From assembly GCF_009870125.1 (NCBI RefSeq), contig NC_046680.1, positions 10,416,001-10,480,000 of the forward strand: a stretch of 64,000 nucleotides of DNA, in the 5' to 3' direction. Shown here piece by piece: positions 21,451 to 33,698 of the stretch; the first letter of the stretch is position 1; each line of letters opens with the position of its first letter. Position numbers and translations under genes: made by a program. The notes beneath the pieces are model-generated. The model was given only the letters and a program-made list of their open reading frames with translations. It had not been told where the DNA came from and ran no database searches. The DNA comes from Drosophila pseudoobscura. Lineage: Eukaryota; Arthropoda; Insecta; Diptera; Drosophilidae.

Positions 21451-22784
21451 TTTCAGTATTACCCATAAGTGTATCATTTGCACTTGCTTTCAAATTGATT
21501 TTGAGCACATTACACGCTTTTTTTTGCAGCTCCGCTCAACGAAACTGTTGAGCGTTTTAGAGTGTGATTATCGTGATTTATTTATATGAGTCGAATTAAC
21601 ACAATTGTACATAACTTTAGGATTAGTAATCTTCATTCAAAATTTAAACCTGTCATATGGAGGTAACACTTAGATGAGCACTGTGATCTTGTCCTAATGC
21701 TAGGATATTGATATCAATCCCTGTGTTACTTCCCTCACACATTCGAATGCTTTAAGTATTTTATATTGCAACACACAAAATACAATTATCTTACATAAAT
21801 GCAATCATTCCACGTATGCACACGAGTGTGTTCATTCACATTGAGGGAAACCCACGCCACAGGAAATGGATGTGGCGCTTAGGGCGTGTCTGAGCTGATA
21901 AGGTTCCAGCTGGAGGAAATGAGCCTCCCACGACAGCATGTGCCTGATTTGGCGATAGACCTGGTCGACCAAGAGGATCCATTGATGCAAAACGGCTCGT
22001 TTCGGTTCTATGGAAAACTTCTGAAGTGGACACATACCGATCAGTTGACGGTGATTGTTATTCAATCCCGAACCAAACCACAACTTGGGCTTGTCAAAAG
22101 AAACCAGACCCACCATATTTATTAAGAAACAATTCGTAATTTGAACTCGGTTTGCTTTCAATTGACTGTAACAATGGAAAGTTTTTCATTTATAAGATTT
22201 GCATGTTTCTGGAAGATTCTAGGAACAAGAAATTGTATTGGGGAGCTATTAAGAGGGCCGTTTCAAAGGTTGTAACCCCATGAAATACGGCCCGCGACCA
22301 CTGGACATCAGATCTAGATATATAAGAATCGGAAAGGTTTTTCGAGTTAAGTTCAAAAAGACTACACTTAAGAGAAGGGTATAAAAAGGGCAAGACATAT
22401 GATCCAATTCCATTTATAATACTTTAAAAGGAATTCAGTTTAAATTTATGAACCCTTCCATTAAAAAAGACAATTTTAGTTAAAGAAGAACTTTATAAAT
22501 TTCTGATTGATATGTCCAAGCGGGAGCACTCTTATAATAGAGAGAGTGGGAATGTTATGAGTGAGGGAACGAAAGTCTTACCTTGTACTAATTCACCTTT
22601 CTTAAATACCTGTCCATGATCTTTATAAAGAGCACGATGAGAAGGGGTTCAATCCTGTGCTGTTCAGATTGAAACCCATCCACAAGCACACACTCACGCA
22701 AATGTTCTCTTCTCAGTTTTTACAGAGCGCGGGAGAGCGGCTGAGAGTCCACATGGTGTTTATATATAAATATGTGCATATGTA
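21451..22784. other. Intergenic region between TECPR2-like gene and Inos
   Basis: Contains the 3' end of the TECPR2-like gene. Overlapping open frames on both strands at 21832-22161 give protein-like strings without a recognised family; they could be a decayed coding fragment. A TATAAAAAG at 22380 is followed by a GAGA-rich stretch (about 22540-22565), so a further promoter is possible but unsupported. Confidence 0.45.
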
Positions 22785-22998
22785 CAGTGGCTCCCAGCTT
22801 AAATAGACCAGAGAGCACCTTTCACACTTGAAGATGTGTTAAAAAAATGTTTTAATACATATGAGGTTGGTTTAAATTAATGTTAAATGTATGTCTATCA
22901 GTATACATTTGATTTTTAGTGGTAGGCTAGATGGCTTAGAAGCTATAACAGTTTTAAGTGTGAAAGGTGCGCTGGTTCATCTAAGCAGTGAGCCACTG
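22785..22998. mobile_element. Tc1/mariner-type MITE, 214 bp, TA target duplication
   Basis: Imperfect terminal inverted repeats of about 43-45 bp: left at 22785-22829 and right at 22956-22998 (read inverted). Both begin CAGTGGCTC and end GCACCTTTCACACTT, with a 2-bp length difference and a few substitutions. The element is flanked on each side by TA (22783-22784 and 22999-23000), the target duplication of Tc1/mariner elements, whose termini often start CAGTG. The 125-bp interior is AT-rich and non-coding, so it is a non-autonomous miniature element. Confidence 0.85.
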
Positions 22999-23010
22999 TA
23001 CTCACAGTTC

Positions 23011-23018
23011 TATAAAAG
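23011..23018 (+). promoter_or_regulatory. TATA box of Inos
   Basis: TATAAAAG lies about 30-34 bp before an initiator-like TCATTC at 23043-23048 and about 255 bp before the Inos start codon. It begins only 13 bp after the end of the MITE. Confidence 0.65.
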
Positions 23019-23265
23019 CGGCTTCCACACTCGTTTGGCAAATCATTCGCTTTCATTGCCTTCAGCAGAACCTTCCAGTCCCATTGGATTCCCGCGCAAG
23101 CAGCCCGGCAGCAAGTGAGAAAAGAATTCCTGTAACAAAACAAAAAAAAATCGCGCTAATTGATAAACGCAAGTGGTGTGGGTGTGAAAATTGCCAAAAG
23201 TACAGGAAGAAAAAGAAACAAAGTCGCACGCAGACAGAAAAAACATTGCATTTTTTTTGCTGAAA

Positions 23266-26200
23266 ATGAAGCCCACAAATAATTCGACGCTGGAAATCAT
23301 CTCGCCCAAGGTGCGGGTGGACGATGACTTCATTGAGACGGACTACGAATATCAGACATCGCATGTGAAGCGTACCGCCGGCGGACAGCTGCAGGTGAGT
23401 TAATTTGTGAGAAAAAATTGATTAGTTGGTGCAGGGAAAACCATGCCAATCGATGACACCAGTTGCCTAAGGATTTCATAAGTTTCCCTTGGAAATGTAC
23501 GAGTGCCAATACTGACCTTCACATTGAATTTGCCCGACTTCCAGTCATCCACAGCTGCACATACACACACTTACACCCCCGGACATTTGCTTAGGAACAG
23601 TGGAAATTTTCCATTGTTTAGGCAAGGGATAGGTTGTGGATTGTGGATGGGTGGTTGTGGCTCATACGTACAAACATAAGTGATATCCAATATGTGCGCT
23701 CCCGATAAGGCGTAGTCCGAAGAGGCGTGGGTGGGTGGGTACAGTCACAGTTACAGATTATTGGTTCCAGAAAACAGCTGTTGCTGACACCCGATACTGT
23801 GGGTGGCGTGGTTCTACGCGCGCAGGCGCCGTTTGGTGTCGGTTGGCTGTGTCGTCGCAGTTCTTGCTATTGGATTGCAGTAGAACGAACCGAATCGAAA
23901 GCCGATTACGTTCCTATTCCAACAACTGTGGTCGTCGCTTGTGCTCTGTTTACATCTCACCACCGCCCACCCTCCAGGAGGGGAACAATTGCTGCATGTA
24001 TGTACATACAGCGGCGTCGGTTTATTCAAGGTCAATGATAGATAATAAAATGAAATGCCGGGGGAACTTTTGCTCTTAGCTGTCCAAGAAAGAGAAACAG
24101 TTTAAATTCTTCGCCTCTCTTTAGCTGCAAATGATACATAATTATGCCGGCCGGCAAATGAGCTGACAACAATTCTTACCGGACTTTGGACGAACACGTT
24201 GTTAAATTATTAATGCAATCATCGTTCCTTATGTATTCTTTCACGATTTTATTTTTGGGTAAAATCAACAACACAAATCTCATAAAAAACCAAACGAAAA
24301 AGCCTTTCAAATTGTGCTTCGACTATAAAATACCTGATTTCTTTTCGTCTTTTGGTTGTAAAGAAAAATGTCAATGTATTTAAGAGTAGAGTAGAGTAAA
24401 GATTAAGCAGATCAAAGAGATCTAGCCCTTTAAATACTTGAAATAACATTTTGTCTATACAATATGTAAATTTATACGTTTGTTATTCCACCCAAATTCG
24501 GAATCAATATACCCTTCCGCTCTGCAATGGTAACCGGTACCAAAATCAGGTTCGGTTCGTCGAACGGTAAGCAAAAAATCAGGCGATCGCATAATTTATA
24601 ATTTATGCTGGGACGTGACTCTTGAGTGGTTCGATATGACCAGAGATAAGGTGGCTGGGGACCCCTGCAGGGGACCCCTGAACGGGTTGGGTTGGACTCG
24701 GCGTAGACCAGATACTTACTAATCAGCGATTCCGCCGTCTGATCTTTGCAGGTGCACCCTCAGACGACTGCCCTAAAGATTCGCACGGGTCGCCAGGTGC
24801 CCAAGCTGGGAGTCATGCTGGTGGGCTGGGGTGGCAACAACGGATCCACCCTCACTGCCGCCCTTGAGGCCAACCGCCGCCAGCTGAAGTGGCGCAAGCG
24901 CACGGGCGTGCAGCAGGCCAACTGGTACGGTTCGATCACGCAGGCCTCGACCGTGTTCATTGGCTCGGACGAGACGGGCAGCGATGTGTTTGCGCCCATG
25001 AAGGAGCTCCTGCCCATGGTGGAGCCGAACGACATTGTTGTTGATGGCTGGGACATTAGCAATCTGCACCTGGCGGATGCCATGGTGCGTGCCGAGGTCC
25101 TCGATGTGGCCCTGCAGGACCAGCTGTACGAGCAGATGGCCAAACTTAAGCCCCGTCCATCGATCTACGATCCGGACTTCATTGCGGCCAACCAGTCGGA
25201 TCGGGCCAACAACCTCATCAAGGGCACTAGACAGGAGCAGTACGAGCAGATCCGTCGCGACATCCGCGACTTTAAGCAGCGCAGCGGCGTCGACTCCGTG
25301 ATTGTCCTCTGGACGGCCAATACCGAGCGGTTCTCTGAGGTGCAGCCAGGTCTGAACACCACCAGCCAGGAGCTGCTTGCCTCTCTCAAGGCCAACCATT
25401 CGGAGGTCTCGCCGTCTACCATCTTTGCCATGGCCAGCGTAGCCGAGGGTGTAAGTATTTAACTCGTTGCCTACTTGATGTGATCTTGAACTCATCCTCT
25501 TGGACTTCCCCGTAGTGCACCTACATCAACGGCTCGCCGCAAAACACCTTTGTGCCGGGTCTCATCCAGCTGGCCGAGGAGAAGAACGTATTCATTGCCG
25601 GCGACGATTTCAAGTCCGGCCAGACCAAGATCAAGAGTGTGCTGGTCGACTTCCTGGTGGGTGCCGGCATCAAGCCAGTTTCCATTGCCAGCTACAATCA
25701 CCTTGGCAACAACGACGGCAAGAACTTGTCTGCTCCCCAGCAGTTCCGCTCCAAGGAGGTAGGCTGATGTTGATCAATTATTGTCCCTCTGTTGTGACTA
25801 ACAATCCCCTCCGCCGGCAGATATCCAAGAGCAATGTGGTGGACGATATGGTGGCCTCCAATAGGCTGCTCTACGGCGCCAACGAGCATCCCGACCATGT
25901 GGTTGTCATCAAATACCTGCCCTATGTGGGTGACAGCAAGCGGGCCATGGACGAGTACACCTCCGAGATCATGATGGGTGGCCACAACACTCTGGTAATC
26001 CACAACACCTGCGAGGACTCGCTCCTGGCCACACCCCTCATTTTGGATCTGGTTATTTTGGGCGAGCTGAGTACACGTATCCAGCTGCGCAGTGCGGAGA
26101 AGGAGTCTGCTTCCTGGGTGCCATTCAAGCCGGTCCTTTCGCTGCTGAGCTATCTGTGCAAGGCCCCGCTTGTTCCCCAGGGATCACAAGTGGTCAACTC

Positions 26201-26513
26201 GCTGTTCCGCCAGCGTGCTGCCATTGAAAACATCCTGCGCGGCTGCATCGGACTCCCGCCAATTTCCCACATGACTCTGGAACAGCGCGTGAGTACTTAC
26301 CGAATCATTTTATTCCATCCACTCCTAATAATCTATCTGACTTTTTGTTTCCTTCAGTTCGACTTTGCCACCATCACGAATGAGCCGCCCGTGAAGCGGG
26401 CCAAGCTACTGGGTCAGCCCTGTGCCGTGGAGTCCTCCACCAACGGAGGTAAGCTGCATGCCAATGGGCACAGCAATGGCACCAAGTTGGCCGCCAACGG
26501 AAATGGCCACTGA
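23266..26513 (+). CDS. Inos: Myo-inositol-1(3)-phosphate synthase
   Basis: Five exons (23266-23394, 24752-25450, 25516-25758, 25821-26288, 26358-26513) encode 564 aa. The enzyme converts D-glucose 6-phosphate to 1D-myo-inositol 3-phosphate using NAD, the committed step of inositol synthesis in the cytosol. The NAD-binding loop GWGGNNGS is at residues 68-75. The family signatures [13 protein letters not shown], the SKSNVVDD block and the [20 protein letters not shown] segment are intact. The Asn/Gly-rich tail after residue about 525 ([20 protein letters not shown]) is lineage-variable. A 1.36-kb first intron separates the first 43 codons from the rest. Sharp codon bias (many GCC, CTG, AAG) suggests high expression. 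A poly(A) signal is present at 26653. Confidence 0.97.
23395..24751 (+). other. Inos intron 1
   Basis: A 1.36-kb intron. Overlapping open frames near 23727-24079 show no domain and are not called as genes. At 24657-24680 a GGGGACCCCTG unit is repeated in tandem around CTGCAG and forms a local near-palindrome of unknown meaning. Confidence 0.6.
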
Positions 26514-29500
26514 AGGGTCACATCCTCCATTGAATCGATTTGTGTGTTGAAAAGTATAACCATACATATATGGTTTTTGATGGATGAATTTGAACTTACT
26601 CTTAAGCTATTAATATATATACTGTAAACGTTAAACAAAACGGGCTCCTCCGAATAAAGCCTAATATTACTAAAAATAAACAGTTATCAGTTGCCTGTTT
26701 TTGTTACAAAATACTAGTGGCGGGCCCTGCCAGGTTTCGCTGTGTCACATGGCTGAGAAATGAGAAATTATGAAATAGTTGTGGGTATACAATATTTGTT
26801 GTGTTTGCGACACGTGAGCACGCGATTATTATCTTTCAATATACAACTGACTTGGATTTTGAGAATCCAAATAGAGGAACTGCGCACAGTTGGAGATCCT
26901 CCTCGCATAATATATGTTTTCCCAACTTCATTCCCCTATCCATCCAGAATGCCCAAATTGTTTGGGATCGGCTGTAGCTTTATTATTGAATACATATATT
27001 TGAGAATCTGCCAAGTAGTAATGCAATTATGAGTACATTTCCGTTATTCAACGCTAAAGATTGTTTGGACGAAATATCTGAAAAATATATAGAAACGACT
27101 GTGCAATTGATGGTTCCGTTTCCCTTGGACGTCATCGGGAGTATCGGGGAATGCTAGCCAATCCATTAAAGTATTGATAAATGTCACCAAGGAACCGCCT
27201 AAGGGTATGCAATGTAAATTCAGTCGAGCTTTGACGCTCCTTGATAAGATAAGGCGGTGCATTGTGGATTCCGATGACTCTATACGTTTGGATCTTTGGG
27301 TTCTTCGGCGCTGATTACATACAAACTATTTTATGAGATACACTATATCTAATGGTTATTTCTTTGGTATCGTATCGTTGATGGCAGTAAAAGGTACTTT
27401 AGATAGGGCGTTTGTAATAATACAAACTTTACTCTCCCCAAACATATTTTTGTAGATTTACCGCCAACTCTAGCACAGCCTTATAATACTCGTATACTCG
27501 TACCCCGGTTTCATATATCAAAGAATATTCAAATGGCGTTAATGTTTGGACCATCTAATGACAGTCACTCACTGAATATCACTCCCTCCATAATTATAAT
27601 CCACTAGTGGTATATTATGAAGTAATATTGAACGGTTTCATTCGGTTGATTGATAGTGATATGTTTAACGTATTGGATTGTAATTAGTCTACCGTTCGGC
27701 CATCACTTATCAAGGAGAAGTCCAGTCCAACCATTCGAACGAACCAAATGGAATTCTCTCCGAGAATTTTCGGATTGAGCTCGTTCGTGCATTCTGTACA
27801 CTCTGTGCATTCTGTAGAGCCAAGGCTGTGCAAAGGGCCCGACTGGGCTTGGCGCTTCAACGTCAAGTTGTTGGCACAGAATGACACTTCTGTCGGTGCC
27901 GGGTCTGCGTGTGCTCTTGCCCCGACACGAATGGTCTCATAAATTAACTGGAGCACCAGGGTATTTTAATTAAAAAATGAATTTAGCTGGTGCGAAGAAT
28001 TATTTCATCCGGATTAAGTGATTGAGCAGTGGAGAAAACGGGAGTCTAATGGCGATTTGTATCTAGTCTTCGTAGTTCCGGTTGTGTGGCCAGATCATAT
28101 ATGTACATATGAATGTATGGCACAAAGTGGGTTGCCCCGCGGTTATGCCTGACTCCAGTCCTCAGTCTCTCATGTAATTCCGAAGCCATATCTGTGTACC
28201 TGTGGCTTTACCCTATCGCACATTGGCATCTCTGAATCAGGCAGTTAGTTGGAGTTTGATTGATTGACGTTCCCAGGGGGAAGCACTGAAAATACTACAC
28301 TATAGACATGATTATCTGGCCATGAATCGAAAGATATTTGTATTATCTCTCTATGGGATTGAGTCACTTCCAATGCCCGAAACCAAAGCCCCAGGCACAT
28401 CGTGATTCATTTCGTATTGACTTTTAGCATAGCTATGCCATCCAGATAACGAATCTGCTTCAAACCCGAACCTGGCTGAGAGCACCCCAAATTAAAAGTT
28501 CACCAGCCTGCCGCTATCAAAAATCTACATGCACACATCAGGTGTGTATTCCGAAATTGGAACACACGCCGATAGTAACTATATTATGTCTTGCAAATCT
28601 CTAGATAAGGCTCCGCGTAAGCATGAACCAGCACCATCCAACGAACTTTCACTCTCTGTGGCCAGGAGAATCGAACTGGACAAACTACCAGCCCGAAGAC
28701 TTTATCTTATCGCTTATCGGCGCTCGGGCTCGGTGCGGCTATCTTCTGGCAGAGCGGCAGAGCGAGAACTATATTGTACACCTCGTACTGCCAACAGTGG
28801 TACTAATAATACCAACCTGAGTACAAGCTGCAGCGGGGCGGTTGTCGCTGCCGCTGCCACTATCGGCTTAGGGCTGGGTGGGTGGGCCAGTTGTTTAGTT
28901 GACAGTTGCGTTGCATTGCGTGCGGTTGTGGTTCCAGTAACCGTACTTGAGTCGCCCTCACATTGTTCGAGGAGTTCCTCCGACCCCAAGCTGGTTAGTC
29001 TTTAATAAATAAATAATTTCACTAATGTTGAAGTAGTGTTTTTAATACTTTTAAACACTTTGCCAAAGGATTGCGGCTATTGTGGCGTATTATCTATCTA
29101 TGCCGTTCAAGTTTGTCTCGAAATACTTATACAAAATGTGCAAACTGGGTTCCCTAATAAGGAATTGTTCAATAACTATAATGATTAGAGCCACAAGTGA
29201 TAAGATAGGGAGAGACACCCTTTGACCGTCAACAAAGATATACCCCATATACATACATACTTATATGGCCCCAGCTAACCCCGATGGACAGAGGTGGAGA
29301 CTGTCGAAACTACAAGCTACACAAGAACCGCGTGTATACTCTGGAGTGGCATGTGTTTGTTTGTTGGAGTTCGATGGGCCTGGGAGAAGAGCATAATAAC
29401 CCAGAGCGATATGGCATCCGCTAGATAATGCCACATTTGTATACATGTCAGATAGTGCCTCAGCTATTAATCATATGTGACGCAGATGCACGGGCCGATC

Positions 29501-30460
29501 GGTTGAGTCAGACAACCTGTACCTACCACCTGTCTATGCGTGCTTCCCGTGGGCTTACCCAGACCGACTTTGACAAACGACCCGACAACTCGTCCTCGTT
29601 CTCAACAAATCCAGGCACTTACAAGCTTTCCCAATAGACCCAACCCCTACAATATCAGTTGATGATAAGAGTGTATGGATTTACTCATAACTACATACGA
29701 GTATATATGAAATATTTATTTTGGTATAGGCAGTATAACGGCGACGTTTAGTTTGGCGCGTAGACAGAAACAGATACTCGTATCGCGGATTGCAGTTAGA
29801 ATGGAAATGTCTATTTGAATTCAGGGTTGAACTCATTTGAGGAATGAAACATCTGGCAAACACTGAGAAAGTCTGAGTTGAAGAATGCCAAGTTCACACG
29901 GGCTCTGTAGCAATGCATTGCATTGCCAATAATGGCAGGCCAGTCCCTGTAATTATATATATTACTTAAAGAATATAAATAGCGTCCTGCAGTGCTATAG
30001 ACTAGATTTCACCCGATGGGTGTTTTGGAATCAAAGCAAACCCACTTCTTGGTCGAAGCTGCTGCCCCATCAATCGAAAGCAGCTAGCTGCTCTACCTAC
30101 CAATTTTCATAAATATTTTATTCTCAACTGCAATCAAGAAAAGCCAACGGCAGAGGACACTAGCCAATACCGTCATTTATATTATGTATAGTGGAAAAAA
30201 TTGCTTAGATTAAAGGGAAACTGGATGGATAAAAACATATGTACTTTCCGTTTGAGGAATGCAATACATTTTTATATTTGAAGTTATTAGTTAATTTGAC
30301 CGTGTCTGATACAACCGATAACTAATTTAACAATACAATCATGGTAACGTGCTATACGATGGCACGCAAAGTAATTATTAAGCTAGGAATCTGTAACAGT
30401 ATTGGGTGTAGTAGTAGTGTTTATATATTAGTCTTATCTGACCGCATTTTTAAATTTCAG
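26514..30460. other. Gene-poor region between Inos and fa2h
   Basis: About 4 kb. The first 150 bp is the Inos 3' UTR. The remainder has no recognisable coding region. Open frames at 27684-27956 (minus) and 28529-29005 (plus) are the longest but have no family resemblance. A 9-bp unit related to CATTCTGTA is repeated three times at 27788-27814. A non-coding first exon of fa2h probably lies in this region, because an acceptor (TTTCAG) precedes 30461. Confidence 0.5.
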
Positions 30461-30483
30461 TTCCCGAATCGAACCTCATCGCA

Positions 30484-33400
30484 ATGGATACGCCCAAGGG
30501 ATCGGATGCTGGGTTTATCGTGAAATACCGTCAGGAGTACTATGATCTGTCCGAGTTCATGCACAAGCATCCGGGTGGCATCAACACTCTTAACGGTCTC
30601 AATCAGGCAGATATGACAGCACGTTTCATGAAGGCCCCACCGCACTCGGATGCGGCCATGTATCTGATGAAGGAGTACAAAGTAAAATCTGAGGACCCTC
30701 GTATTCCCATGACCAAACCTCGACATCAGGCTCGAAGAATAGACAATGGCCAGGACTCACAGGAGCGGTCGAACGAGTCCGAGGACAAAAACAATAATCA
30801 ATTGGATGAGAGCATGGAGGTGAGTTTTTTTTAGATTATTATTTAATGTAGAAATTCTGTTGTGTTTACTGGACATTGATGACGTCGAAACTATTCTTAA
30901 ATATAGTTAACACAAGACTAGATGCATTCATTCATAAAGACTCCTTAAGGCACATGTACGGCGGAGGTCATAGTAGATAGTTTTTAGGGAGATCGTAGAA
31001 CTAACAGTCATTTGATGCAAAGACTTCTTTGGGATGTTGCGAGTACAGCCATCAGAGCTACTGATATTTGCTAGAGCTGATGTATACCTTGGGCTTGGAG
31101 TAGACGCGTATCTCCTCATCTACGATACCCAGCTCCTTGTCTATTTCCGCCTTGCGGTTGCGCACCCGCAGAGTCTGGGCGGTCATGGGCATGTGATTAA
31201 GCTCACTGATTAGGCCATCATAGCCTGTCAAGTGAACCGTATTGAAACACATGCAAAATTAAGATACTTTCTGTAAGACTTACGTTTCTTTGCGCTGTTC
31301 AAGTGGCCAACACGATCCTCCTCCGAGAGCAGAGTATGTCCGCGTGGACAGTCCGGATCCCGTGCATCGGCAAGCTCCTTGGCTGCGGCCTTTTCGCGCT
31401 TTTCCTTCTCCAGGTAGCGCGGAAGACGCAATTCGTCGCGTGCTGTTGAAAACAAAGCTTGATTAGCCATCGAGCCGCCGAGTTCCTCTATATATACTCA
31501 CATCCCAGCTTGTGCTCGCGGCGCTTCGATGTTATGGACGTGGTGCTCGCATTTGATGCCATTGTGGCCACTGTAAAGCGGCTGCGGGCACTAAGCGGAG
31601 CCTCTTCATCCGAAGCAACTTCAGTTCTCAGATCATCGTCGGGTAAGGGTATCATTGTGTTTAAGCCATTCATGTTGAACCGACTGGGCTGAAGATGCTC
31701 GTTTTCGTTATTATCGTAACGATTGGAGGACCGTCTGTAATTGTTGTCATATTTATTGGGGTGCTCATCCAGCATAGAATCACCATCAAAACTGCATCTA
31801 AAATAGCAAGAATAGAGTACGTTAAGGTATGGGTTTCTGCTGCTTTCATTGCCGGCTGCTTTTCTTACTTCTTTAAGGCATTTGTTAGGTAGAGCTCATC
31901 TGTGATATCTTCTGTCTGTATGCCAATGCTTGTGGAGCTGCGTTGGGTGCCGCAAGAGCTGCAGCGTTCTGAATATTTGTCCGGTGACTGCTCAAAATCT
32001 TTCTGTGTTTCCACCGACCGGTCATCGCACATAGGATTGCGCGATTCCAAGCCGTCAAAACGTTCGCCAGCATCTGGAACAGCCACACCCAATTGGTGAT
32101 GGGAACGCGAGTGGTTACGGTTGCGTTGCAGACTGGTTTCCTGGGTGTTTTGTCTGGACACCGGGGGTCTTCCTGTTTTCGATTCCCGTACCTCGCTGCC
32201 AGCGCGGCGCATAGGTGGCATCCATTTGGGACGCACTGGTTCCTTGGCTGCTAGTTTTTCACTTGTTGATTTCTCCAGCGAGCGCAAGCTCACTTTATTC
32301 TCCTTAAGAAAGTTGCGGCCCTGATTAGCTCCTGCTCCTGCAATAAAATTACCAAAACAAATTATACCTCGGTTGCCATGACCGTACAAGTTTCGAGAAA
32401 AATCTTACGCGGCACTGAAAAAATCCCTTTCAGCGTAGGTATAGGACGAATTGATGTGTTTGACATATTCTATTCCAACTATAGTATAACTAAGTGCAGC
32501 GGGCACTGTGTAGTATTATGAATCTGCTATTAGAATATAGAATGCTTTATCGCAGGTAGTCGCGCTGCGTCGTTGAATTTGAGTTTTGGATCAGTGTGAC
32601 CGCGGATAAAACATACCGCCCGACTCTCAGAAATATACGAAAATATACCGTCGCATTTTAAAAATATACCGTAAATATACTGACGAATTCAAGTTATATT
32701 ATACATATTCGTGGATTGTGATATTCCGTGGAATATTACTAGCCACATAGTTATATCCAAATAATTAACCTATGCACTGGTTTATTTTAAATACCGGCTT
32801 TTATTAATTTTTACGTAAAAAAGGTTTCAAAGAGAGCCTTACCCGATTCAAGTTCGGTTATCGATACTAACGACTGGATGGTACGCGCCATATTTAAAAA
32901 CGCTTGTAACTCGTTTCAGCACCTGGTTGATTGGTCGAAGGCCATGCTGCCGCAAATCGCAAACATAACGAAATGCTACGATGAGTGGGTGCACAAGCCA
33001 GTAGACAGGCCACTGCGGCTCTTCGGCCCCTGGTATTTGGAAATGTTGACCAAGACGCCTTGGTGGCTGGTGCCCATATTCTGGATTCCCGTCATTATAC
33101 GGTTTGCGTGGGAGGACATTCACACCAGTTGGAATGACAAAAGTCAGGTACGCATACATTTTTGTGAACCAATCAATGACAATCTCTTAATCATTATCAA
33201 ATATTACAGCTTGCGTGTGTCACTGGCTACTTTTTGTTCGGCGTGCTCCTGTGGACATTTCTGGAGTACACTCTACATCGTTGGGTGTTTCATATTAAAC
33301 TGAAGTGCAACAGTGGGCCCTGGATATGCACTTTTCACTTCATGATCCATGGCCTGCATCATAAAGTACCTTTCGATCCCATGCGCCTCGTGTTTCCCCC

Positions 33401-33698
33401 ACTTCCGGGTGCCATTCTTGCCACGCTTATTTATTACCCACTTAGTTATTTTCTCATCCAACCGCGAGTTGTCCTATCAGGTGCTCTCGCCGGCTACCTG
33501 TGTTATGACATGATGCACTATTACCTACATTACGGCAATCCATCTTTCAGGCACATTGTCCATATGAAACGATATCATTACCAACACCATTTTACGCACC
33601 AGGACCTGGGATATGGTATCAGCAGTCCGCTGTGGGATGTTGTCTTTAAGACGCGCATTCATTTGAGAAAGCTTAAGTACCAACTGCGTTGGTCTTAG
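30484..33698 (+). CDS. fa2h: Fatty acid 2-hydroxylase (cytochrome b5 domain plus sterol-desaturase-type hydroxylase)
   Basis: Three coding exons (30484-30819, 32920-33147, 33210-33698), all phase 0, give 350 aa. Exon 1 encodes a cytochrome b5 domain with the heme-ligand motif HPGG at residues 29-32 and a second His in PPHSDAAMYL. Exons 2-3 encode the di-iron membrane hydroxylase, with four or more TM helices and His clusters HRWVFH, HGLHH, YYLHYG and HMKRYHYQHH. FA2H makes 2-hydroxy fatty acids for sphingolipids in the ER. The 2.1-kb intron 1 hosts the ENKD1-like gene on the other strand. An in-frame ATG at 32878 opens exon 2 directly, allowing a form without the b5 domain. I recall the fly gene as CG30502. 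Confidence 0.93.
31058..32466 (-). CDS. Enkurin-domain protein, ENKD1-like, nested in fa2h intron
   Basis: Five exons (32409-32466, 31869-32337, 31502-31797, 31284-31442, 31058-31224) splice in frame to about 382 aa and lie wholly within fa2h intron 1 on the opposite strand. The C-terminal enkurin domain runs from about 275 (LRLPRYLEKEKREKAAAKEL) to YSKPKVYISS, and includes the ENKD1-style Leu/Arg-rich helix TLRVRNRKAEIDKELGIVDE. The middle is Ser/Arg/Asn-rich and probably disordered. Human ENKD1 is a microtubule- and basal-body-associated protein linked to ciliogenesis and spindle orientation. The start at 32466 (MSNTSIRPIPTLKGIFSV) is the only in-frame ATG that joins exon 2 through a good donor. 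An M1BP site lies about 130 bp upstream. Confidence 0.82.
32593..32602 (-). promoter_or_regulatory. M1BP (Motif 1) site of ENKD1-like gene
   Basis: CGGTCACACT on the minus strand matches the Drosophila Motif 1 consensus YGGTCACACTR, about 130 bp before the ENKD1-like start codon. It sits at the edge of dispersed-repeat copy B. Confidence 0.75.
32603..32800 (-). repeat. Dispersed promoter-proximal repeat, copy B (inverted)
   Basis: The reverse complement matches 18870-19060 of copy A, including ACTTGAATTCGTCAGTATA, TTTACGGTATA and GTATATTTCTGAG. It contains several GTATATTT units resembling Drosophila core promoter motif 6. It lies just upstream of the ENKD1-like gene in the orientation of that gene. 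Confidence 0.7.
32859..32866 (+). promoter_or_regulatory. DRE inside fa2h intron 1
   Basis: A perfect TATCGATA octamer 12 bp before an in-frame ATG (32878) that reads into fa2h exon 2. It may serve the ENKD1-like gene on the other strand, an internal fa2h promoter, or both. Confidence 0.6.

Noticed and set aside
21832-22161. Overlapping open frames downstream of the TECPR2-like gene
   Set aside because: Protein-like strings on both strands but no family, start context or splice support. Could be a decayed fragment; BLASTX would decide.
22640-22660. GGGTTCAATCC resembling a tRNA B box
   Set aside because: The flanks cannot form a T-stem and no matching A box or acceptor stem is present.
24773-25495. 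240-codon open frame on the minus strand
   Set aside because: Antisense to Inos exon 2, whose plus-strand frame matches inositol-phosphate synthase throughout; a shadow of strong codon bias.
28529-29005. 158-codon open frame between Inos and fa2h
   Set aside because: No recognisable domain and low-complexity composition; may overlap a non-coding fa2h first exon, but there is no evidence of coding.
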